A stretch of 64,000 bases of DNA. It comes from Chrysemys picta bellii. Lineage: Eukaryota; Chordata; Testudines; Emydidae. Both the position numbers and the translations under genes were made by a program. Positions 56,987 to 64,000 of the stretch are shown here, piece after piece (within the stretch, counting starts at the first letter, position 1; the number at the start of each line of letters is the position of its first letter). A model generated the notes under the pieces. The model searched no databases and was not told where the DNA came from. It saw nothing but the letters and a program-made list of their open reading frames with translations. The stretch covers positions 14,442,836 to 14,506,835 of the forward strand of contig NC_088805.1 of NCBI RefSeq assembly GCF_011386835.1, read 5' to 3'.

Positions 56987-57640
56987 TAGGACACGAGGGG
57001 GCTGTCCCTTGGGAAAGTAACTAACCCCCCTCCTCTTAACCAGGAGTGGGACCCAGCATGCAAGGAACAAAACACTATAATACAAACCCCAACACATGAA
57101 AGGTCCCACCCAAAAGTAATAATGTGACTAAGGGGACTTTAATGGGACAGGAAACAGAGGCTCAAGGGAAGGAAAGGGTTGAAGTTAACTGATAAATGCT
57201 AAAGCAGTAATGATACAACCAGATCTCCACCTCCCCCTGTTCACAACTGTACCACAACCCCCAGCTGCCTCCGGCACCTTCCCAGGCAGACGGAAGTTCT
57301 AGGCTGATTCTGGAGATGGGTGTAGCAGTGCTGCAAACACTGGCCGGTTAACAAACACCCTCTTACAGTGTTTTCATCCCTGGGTCTGGCATGGTCCTCT
57401 CTGGGGTCCCTGGCTCGGTCCTGGCAGGTTCTCAGCTGGTTCTAGTAGTTGGCACCAGTTTGTTTCTCTGCCTCCCTGGATGCTGGTCTCTGCAGGACTG
57501 GAACTGCCTGGCCACGCACTGCCTGGCCATGCTCCCACAGCCGTACAAAGACCCCCGTGTGGGGAGTGGGAGTAACCAGAGGCTCCCTCAGTTGTTCTGC
57601 TTCTCTGAGCTCCAAACCCGAACAGCCAAAGTGAAACTCA

Positions 57641-57946
57641 GGGCATGTCTACAGTGTCCGGTGCTCGGACTCTGGGGGTATGAACAGCAGGGCTCACCAA
57701 CGTGCTGTGACTCCCCTGCGCTGATGCTGCGGGCGTGAACTTACTGGCCCCGAGTTCACACTAATGTAGTTCTCTGAAGCCAAGGGAGGGGGGTGGGCTT
57801 CAGAGCCTGAGCTCCAGCCTGAGCCACGACTTCAAAGCGCTGTCTACACAGCTATTGTTAGAGCACTAGGGCAAGCCTGGCTCCCAAGTCTATCGACCTG
57901 GGCTGGGAGGCTCCGAATTGCTTCAAAATGCCATGTGGATACACCC
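57641..57946. repeat. MITE-like repeat, copy B
   Basis: Counterpart of 31,009-31,314. Confidence 0.5.
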
Positions 57947-59237
57947 CTAGTGGGTCAGTCCAGTGTTCCAGGAGCAGGCAAACCCCAAAGGGAGTTACAC
58001 GTCCATTTTCAGCAAGGAAATGTTCCCTCTCCGGGGAACCTGGGCATCTATGAGAGCCACGTCGCTCAAAGCAGATAGAAAATGGGCAGCATGAAATCAT
58101 TGCCCCGGGCTGAGTTTGTCATCTTCCAGGGGAACGAACTGAGTGGAGAAGGGGGCGGAGTGGGCTCAGCAGAGCTAGGCAGAGAAGGAGGAGTCTGATG
58201 GGATGGAGAATCCACCTGAGAAATGCTCACAACTGGCTGCATGCTAGGCGAAAGGGGAGGGGTCCACACAGGGCAATATTTGCAGATATTTGTATTGGTT
58301 GAATCTCCACTCAGGACCTGCCCATCCAGTCAGTTTTGCAGTTCTCTTTCCTTCCTCCGGGACCTGCCAACCCACCACTGATGGGATAATCCTGCCCCAG
58401 AAGTTCCCGGCTCCAACACCAGTTCTAAATCCTCCAGGCCAGGCTGCTTTCATTAATAAACTTGTGGGTCTGTTCGTGCTACTGCTGGGAAAACTTAGTT
58501 GCACAGAGAGCTGCAGATATGTTTTTGTACAGCACCTGGCACAATGCTACCACCATCCTGATCAGGGCCTCTGGGAGTCACTGTAATACACACACTGATA
58601 ATCTGACAATTTTTCTTTCACCCCTGGAGACATGAGTTCAAATCCTGATTATGTCACAATTGAAACCCTGTTTGGTGGTTCCACCGGTGTTCCCAGTTAC
58701 ACCCAATACAAAGTGATCACAGGGTTAGAAAGGCTGAGGACTGTTGGAGCAGAGCTGTTCCAGATTGGGGACGGTAAAACAGGGCCGAGGCCAGCGACTG
58801 GGATAACTGATGCCTCCCAGGTCAGGATTGGAATGGGAGACTCTTGTACAGAACAGCCCTACGCCCTGTCTCGCTGCAGCCAGAGTGACCGGTGATGGAA
58901 CGGAGCGCAGAGCTCATTCCCAGTGGCCCTGTGCCATGGGGGCTGAACGGATGACAGCGAGGGTGTCTCTGTGTTACAACATTTGCTGCTGCTGGACGGG
59001 GAATGTGTCCTAGTGATCTGCTGTGAGTCATAGCTGGAACCAAGGGAATCCACCAGATCCTCAGACAGGTGGGAAGCTTGTCACTCTCTCAAGCAGGGCC
59101 CCCAGTAACCCCAAGAGCGCACTGAGGGAAACTTGGCCTGCTCTGTGCTCTCAGCTCAGTGAAACAACCTCTCTTGGGTTGGCTCGGCCCCTTTAGGACA
59201 GAGCTATAAGGAGGGGGAGCCGCTGAGTGAGCAAGAG

Positions 59238-59279
59238 ATTTGCATGAAGGGGCCGTTCTTCAGCTCTGGGGATTTAAGA
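59238..59279 (+). promoter_or_regulatory. V12 promoter
   Basis: ATTTGCAT 59,238-59,245 and ATTTAAGA near 59,272. Confidence 0.75.
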
Positions 59280-59329
59280 GCGAATTGGAGGGTTCCTGGA
59301 AGAGAGACGTGATCCTCTGGATTCCCACC

Positions 59330-59822
59330 ATGGCCTGGGCCCCTCTGCTCCTCACGCTGCTCACTTACTGCATTGGTAAGGGGGGGTTGATCCGGTGAAT
59401 GAAGCAAATTAAGAATTTATAACAAGCTGTAGCGCTGCTCTCTCTGCAGGCAGCGCTGAGAACGTCGGTTCTGCTCCGTGCTAGGGGGAGTTCTGATGAG
59501 CTTGTTTCTCGTTTCAGGTTTCAGTTCCCAGCAACTCCAGTCGCTGAAGGCGTCTGAGTTCGTGTCTCCTGGAGGGACCGTGACCCTCTCCTGCAGCCTG
59601 AGCAGTGGGGCCCTCACTGATAATAACTACCCACTCTGGGTTCAACAGAGACTGGGGAATGTTCCTCGGCTGATCATGCACACTACGAGTACCAGGCCCT
59701 CGGGGATCCCAGAGCGTTTCACTGGCTCCAGATCGGGTAACACCATGTCCTTGACCATCAAGGGGGCCCTGGCGGAGGATGATGCTGATTATTACTGTTG
59801 TGTGTGGACTGGCAGTGCTCAT
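59330..59822 (+). CDS. IGLV: IGLV segment V12 (duplicate of V7)
   Basis: Leader exon 59,330-59,375, intron 142 bp, V exon from 59,518. It keeps the odd FR1 QQLQSLKASEFV and the CC pair at YYCCVW. Seven base differences from V7 give two residue changes: WVQQR here against WVQHR in V7, and MHTTST against MHHTST in CDR2. V12 has the family-typical WxQQ. Intact and predicted functional. Confidence 0.92.
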
Positions 59823-59861
59823 CACAGTGATACAGTCAGATGGGGAAGTGATACAAAAACC
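59823..59861 (+). other. V12 RSS, 23-bp spacer, consensus
   Basis: CACAGTG 59,823-59,829; ACAAAAACC 59,853-59,861. Confidence 0.95.
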
Positions 59862-60577
59862 TCCCTCCCCCCTGTGCCCTGCTGGGAGCTGTGGTGGCTG
59901 CAGAGCCCAGGGTATAAGTGAGGTATTTTGCAAAGCTGAGCATCTCTCCCTGTGAATTCCATCTCTTCCCCCCTCTGCGCAGGGTTGCCCAGCATCATCC
60001 CAGCTGATTGCCACAGTCAGATAGAACAGATAAGATATTGTCTCATCCACCTTGTCTCCCTAATATCCTGGGACCAATATGGCTGCAACACGGCAAACAA
60101 CAGTTAGAAGAAGCAGCCAGGCAGACTGACAGAGAGGAAAGAGAAACCTAAAAGGAAAGAGAAGAAACAAGGAGCAGGAGTCGTTAGCTGAAATTCCATC
60201 TCTGGGGCAGTTCCAGTTTCTCCATTCCCCACCCTTCTCCTCCTTCTCCTCCTCCACTTGGCTGTCGACCTACACAGCAGCTGTCTGGGGCGCTGGCTAG
60301 CTGGCAGCATCCCGCTCCCTCTTGTTGTCCATTCTTTCTCCATGAAGAAGCCAGGCAGTGAGTGATACCCTGACTCCCCTCTCAGCTCTCTCTGGTTGGG
60401 GCTGGGTTTGTGACCCTGGGTGGCCAAGTCCCACTTTGAAGTTGGCTTTCACTCATTGAAGGGATGATTCTTCGTCACCCCCAGAGGGGTGCAGAGTCCT
60501 GACAGGAGACCCAGAGAGACCCTGTTTCATGGAGGTGGCAGGGTGCAGGGAGCCTGCACAGATACATTGTGTCCATT

Positions 60578-60759
60578 GGGGGGAGGGATAGCTCAGTGGT
60601 TTGAGCATTGGCCTGCTAAACCCAGGGTTGTGAGTTCAATCCTTGAGGGGGCCACTTAGGGATCTGGGGCAAAATCAGTACTTGGTCCTGCTAGTGAAGG
60701 CAGGGGGCTGGACTTGATGACCTTTCAAGGTCCCTTCCAGTTCTAGGAGATGGGATATC
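60578..60759 (+). mobile_element. tRNA-derived SINE of turtle Cry type, copy B only
   Basis: The head GGGATAGCTCAGTGGTTTGA contains an A box (TAGCTCAGTGG), and AGTTCAATCC is a B box. The 3' half GGTCCTGCTAGTGAAGGCAG...CTTGATGACCTTTCAAGGTC...CCAGTTCTAGGAGATGGGAT resembles the CR1 tail. TCCATT flanks both ends (60,572-60,577; 60,760-60,765). The matching site in copy A near 33,940 is empty. Strong pointer to a cryptodiran turtle. Confidence 0.9.
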
Positions 60760-60846
60760 TCCATTCCCCACAACCCCTGTGTACCTCCATCCCAGCATGC
60801 AGGGGAGTTTCAGGTACAGGAGGAAGCCAGTGGATCCGTGGCTCTG

Positions 60847-61952
60847 TGTGACAGAATGTACCCCTGTATTCACAGCCTGCACACTACTGTGAGAATCTTT
60901 GTACAAGGTATGTCTTGGGAGGTGTCATTAAAAATCTCATAATTTGCTGCTCATTATTGTCTTGGAAAAATATGTGTGGCAACATTATACGTGAAGTTAT
61001 AAGATTCCACTATATGGTGGTATTAACAGGTGTCCCAAACAGAAGTTGGCAAACAGGTCTGTCCTCAAATCAAGGAATACGTGCCCTGCTTAATTTGCAT
61101 TTAAGCAGTAAACAGAGGAGGGCAGGAAACAAAGGAAGCTCAAACCGGTGAGAAAAAAGCAGCAGGGAACATCCTTCCCCCTAGACTGTTTGTCTCCTGG
61201 TACCCAGCTGGAAATGCTTCTCAAAGAGGTGAAACTATAAAACGGAGGGGCAAACGCCCCTAGTCACCCGTCCCTCTCTCTCTGCCCATCGATTTCCTGC
61301 ACCTGCAGGGACAAAGGAAGCAGCCTTTGGACTGGGGGAGGGCTCCTGACCTAAGAAGTTTGGCGAGTAAGGCAGCTGAAAGCCTGTGATGACAGAACTT
61401 TGCTTTGAATGTAACAGTTTGCTGAGTGAGGCACCAGTAGCATTTTATCTTTATTTTCCTTGTAACCATTTCTGACTTTTAGGCCTCATTACTTGTACTC
61501 ACTTCAAATCTGTCTCTTTGTCGTTCATAAACTTGATTTATTGTTATATCTAGACAAGTGTGTTTAACTGAAGTGTCTGGGAAACTCCATTTGGGGTGGC
61601 AAGTTGTGTCCATATTATTCCTTTTAAAGAAATAATGGACCCAGTACAGCTTGTACAGTGCAGGAGAGGGCTGGGCCGTACAGGACATATGTTTCCTGGG
61701 GGAAATCTAAGACAGGGGGTGTGTTGCGGTCACCCTGCAGGATAACCCAGGCTGGGGAGAGACCGAGTGTAACCTGGGCATGGCTGGCAGGCTGCAGTTA
61801 TACACAGACACTCAGGGTGCGGCTGGCAGGCTGGAAGGCTGTTTGTGAGCGGCCCAGCTGGGAGCTCCTTCAGCGAGGCATTGCCAGACACCCAGGACTG
61901 CAGGGCAGGGGTGACAGCTGCTCATCACTCTGGATTGTACCCGGGTATGTCA
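60847..61952 (+). mobile_element. solo LTR, copy B
   Basis: Counterpart of 34,021-35,125, nearly identical, same ends TGTGACAG...TATGTCA and the same imperfect flanks. Confidence 0.7.
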
Positions 61953-61964
61953 GGCTATGCAGAG

Positions 61965-62375
61965 CCACACAGGGGATGATGGAGCAGTTCTGCTGCCCTT
62001 CCACTGCAGGTGAGCGATGGGGAAAGTTCCATGTCCCTCCTCCTTATGTCCATTTGCTCAGGCTGTGTCCAGGGCCAGGCATTTCCCATAAGAGGAATGA
62101 GGGAGCGACTGGGCTGCAGGGGCCAGAGGGGAGACACTCCTTGTAGTGCACTTGCAGAGGGAATCAGCCGGAGCTGCCTGTGCTCTGGGCTGAGCCTGTA
62201 ACGTCCCCCTGGGAGGAATCTCAGGCAAAGGAAAAGTTTTTGCTCAGCTCACAGATCTGTTGTTTGGCCAGAAGAGGTCACTGGAGCTGCAGAAATCCCC
62301 TGGTGGCTGTCGGTTCCGGTGGTTAGTTTGCCATGCTCGGCTCCCTCTCAGCGGCGCTGGAACAATTCTTATAGC
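61965..62375. other. 410-bp segment missing from copy A
   Basis: Copy A joins GCAGAGC directly to GGGGGGGCAGAG. Short AGC homology lies at both breakpoints and there are no insertion hallmarks, so deletion in copy A fits best. The segment contains no recognised gene. Confidence 0.75.
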
Positions 62376-62544
62376 GGGGGGGCAGAGAGCCATTGAACCA
62401 AACTGCAAACCCTGCATAGAATGGAACCACTTCAAGCCAGGGGTTGCGGCAGCCCCCCCAGCCGCCCTAGCTCCAGCACCTCTGCCTCTCAGTGCACAGA
62501 CCAGCGCAGAGTTCAGTGGCTTTCGGTTGACTCTGAACACACCT

Positions 62545-62757
62545 AAGTCACCTCTTAACCTTCTCTTTGACAAGCTAAATAGTGAGGGATAAAGTAACTC
62601 AGCCGACGATTAGTGTTTGCCAGACATTGAAATATCCATGTAGCTCTTCTCTAGACCCTCTAACTTGTCAACGGCCTTTTAAAATTGCAGACCCCAGAAC
62701 TGGACACACTATCGAGTGGTCTCTTGAATAACACAGACAAGGGAAATCTTACCTCAG
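62545..62757 (-). mobile_element. CR1 fragment, antisense, copy B
   Basis: Counterpart of 35,307-35,520. Confidence 0.7.
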
Positions 62758-63382
62758 ACTCTGCTCAGAAACCAATGGGCAGCCAGTGCAGAGCCTGGTT
62801 TAAAGGTTTTGTAAATGGATATAAAATGGAGTTGGCTCAGTCAGGGGGGTTATTCTGTGGAAGGAGCAGGTCACCAGGAGGGGCTGGAGTGAGGCGAGTG
62901 GATGGCTTTGCAGCCCAGAATTGCCAGGGCATTCCCTGCATAGGGGGAACTTGGCAGACGGCACAGAGACGGTTGTGGGAGGAGTGGACAGAGGGGTCAC
63001 TGAGGCGGTACCACTGGTAGAGTGGAGCTGCTGGGAGGGAGACACAAGAGAGTAGGGCAGATATTGAGGCTGGGAGAGGTTCTGTAGTGCTTTGTGGGCA
63101 AGAACAAATAGATTACACTTGAAGAGGCAGAGAAGAGGGATACCAAGAGGGAGGTAGTGTCAGGATGGGAGGCAGGGAGATGACTTTAGTTTCAGGGTTT
63201 TGTGTGGATTGGATGGGGCAATGAGGAAGAGTTGGAGGCTGACTCCTACCCGGAGACCCTGACAATCTCAGCGGGGTAATTAGACTTTTTTATAAGTATG
63301 TTGAGAACCCTTCCAATTTATGGAGTCTCTGCCTTTCTCCCATGGGCTGTGGTGCATTTAGCAGCCAGTGAGCAGGGAGCTG

Positions 63383-63424
63383 ATTTGCATGGAGGGGCCG
63401 TTTTTGAGCTCTGGGGGTTTAAGA
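63383..63424 (+). promoter_or_regulatory. V13 promoter
   Basis: ATTTGCAT 63,383-63,390 and GTTTAAGA near 63,417. Confidence 0.75.
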
Positions 63425-63491
63425 AGGAATCGGAGGGCCCCAGCTACAGACCCGTTTGCCTCAGGACGCCGAGCTCGTCTGGATTCCCACC

Positions 63492-63948
63492 ATGGCCTGG
63501 GCCCCTCTGCTCCTCGCGCTGCTCACTTACTGCTCGGGTAGGGTAGAAAGTTGCCCCTGATTCTCTGCTCTGAGATGCTGGCAGCGGCCACATTTCAGTT
63601 CTTTCCTGTCTCGTTCCAGGTTCCAGCTCGCAGCCTGTGCTGACTCAGACGCCCTCGGTGTCCGTGTCCCCCGGAGAGAATGTGAGACTGGCCTGCACCA
63701 TGTCCTCAGGATACAACATTGACAGCTACAGGGTGCGATGGTACCAGCAGAAGCTGGGCAGTGCCCCGCAGTTTGTGTACCACTATAAAACTAGCGGTGA
63801 CCAGGGCAGGGGCACAGGGATCCCAGCACGATTCACCGTCTCCTCTGACACCTCCAACAACCTCTGGAATTTAGTCATCTCTGGGGTCCAAGCAGAGGAT
63901 GATGCAGATTATTACTGTGCTGTATGGGATGGTAGTAGTAACGTTCAT
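63492..63948 (+). CDS. IGLV: IGLV segment V13 (duplicate of V8)
   Basis: Leader exon 63,492-63,537, intron 82 bp, V exon from 63,620. Three base differences from V8 in the V exon give WYQQKLGSAPQ in place of WYQQKPGSAPQ (loss of the usual FR2 Pro) and TSGDQ in place of TSSDQ in CDR2. Frame, Cys23, Trp and YYC are intact; predicted functional. It is the last gene before the window ends. Confidence 0.94.
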
Positions 63949-63987
63949 CACAGTGATACAATGAGATAGAGAACCGAGACCTAAACT
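63949..63987 (+). other. V13 RSS, 23-bp spacer, weak nonamer
   Basis: CACAGTG 63,949-63,955; ACCTAAACT 63,979-63,987 (6/9), as V8; one G-to-A change in the spacer. Confidence 0.9.
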
Positions 63988-64000
63988 CTCTGTCACAGCT

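Larger units (their letters stand above)
39471..64000. repeat. segmental tandem duplication, copy B (V9-V13), truncated by window end
   Basis: Collinear with copy A from 13,448 through the V8 gene at 36,770. The window ends just after the V13 RSS, so the far junction is not visible. Confidence 0.92.

Noticed and set aside
60590..60660. tRNA-like sequence with A and B boxes
   Set aside because: It is the head of a SINE with a CR1-like tail, not a functional tRNA gene.
1..64000. J segments, constant exon, surrogate light chain genes
   Set aside because: No J motif (FGxGT) with a 12-bp-spacer RSS and no C-domain exon was seen on either strand, though a profile search was not possible.

Overview
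The window is a stretch of a vertebrate immunoglobulin lambda light-chain (IGL) locus, most likely from a cryptodiran turtle. It holds 13 IGLV gene segments, all on the + strand. Each has a short leader exon, a small intron, a V exon with the canonical Cys...Trp...YYC framework, and (in 12 of 13) a recombination signal with a 23-bp spacer, which is the lambda arrangement. An ATTTGCAT octamer precedes every leader. No J segment, constant exon or unrelated protein-coding gene was recognised. The turtle assignment is an inference from repeats: many CR1 LINE pieces, a tRNA-derived SINE with a CR1-like 3' tail of the turtle Cry type, hAT MITEs and turtle-type LTRs.

Layout: 1-13.4 kb carries V1 (1.8 kb; intact frame but no RSS heptamer), V2 (7.2 kb) and V3 (11.0 kb), separated by a hAT element with 90-bp tandem repeats, CR1 pieces, an antisense solo LTR, and a probable decayed V exon with a CTCF-like motif at 7.86-8.10 kb. 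From about 13.45 kb to the window end, two copies of a roughly 26-kb tandem duplication follow. Copy A has V4 (frameshifted pseudogene), V5, V6, V7, V8; copy B has V9, V10, V11, V12, V13 in the same order with the same intergenic repeats. Most of the two copies are about 99% identical by eye; the left end (V4/V9 and flanks) is more diverged (about 5% or more). Older partial paralogies link the flanks of V3, V4, V8 and V9, so the array grew by layered duplication.

The copies differ by insertions and deletions that date events after the duplication: a 502-bp pogo/Tigger-like MITE and a Cry-type SINE only in copy B, a 72-bp retroposed fragment only in copy A, a 410-bp segment missing from copy A, about 310 bp missing from copy B, and a minisatellite inside a hAT element of different length in each copy. 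V6/V11 differ much more inside the V exon than in their flanks.

Function: the segments are rearrangeable V parts, joined by RAG to downstream JL segments outside the window and transcribed from octamer/TATA-like promoters in B cells. Two promoter and leader styles exist: leaders of the MAQ/MAL...LCLLGLFL type (V2, V3, V4, V9) and of the MAW type (V5-V8, V10-V13). V1-V4, V6, V8, V9, V11 and V13 resemble the IGLV5 type (long CDR2, SKDTS-like FR3); V5/V10 and V7/V12 resemble the IGLV7/8 type. I found no previously unknown biological system; the interest lies in V-array evolution.
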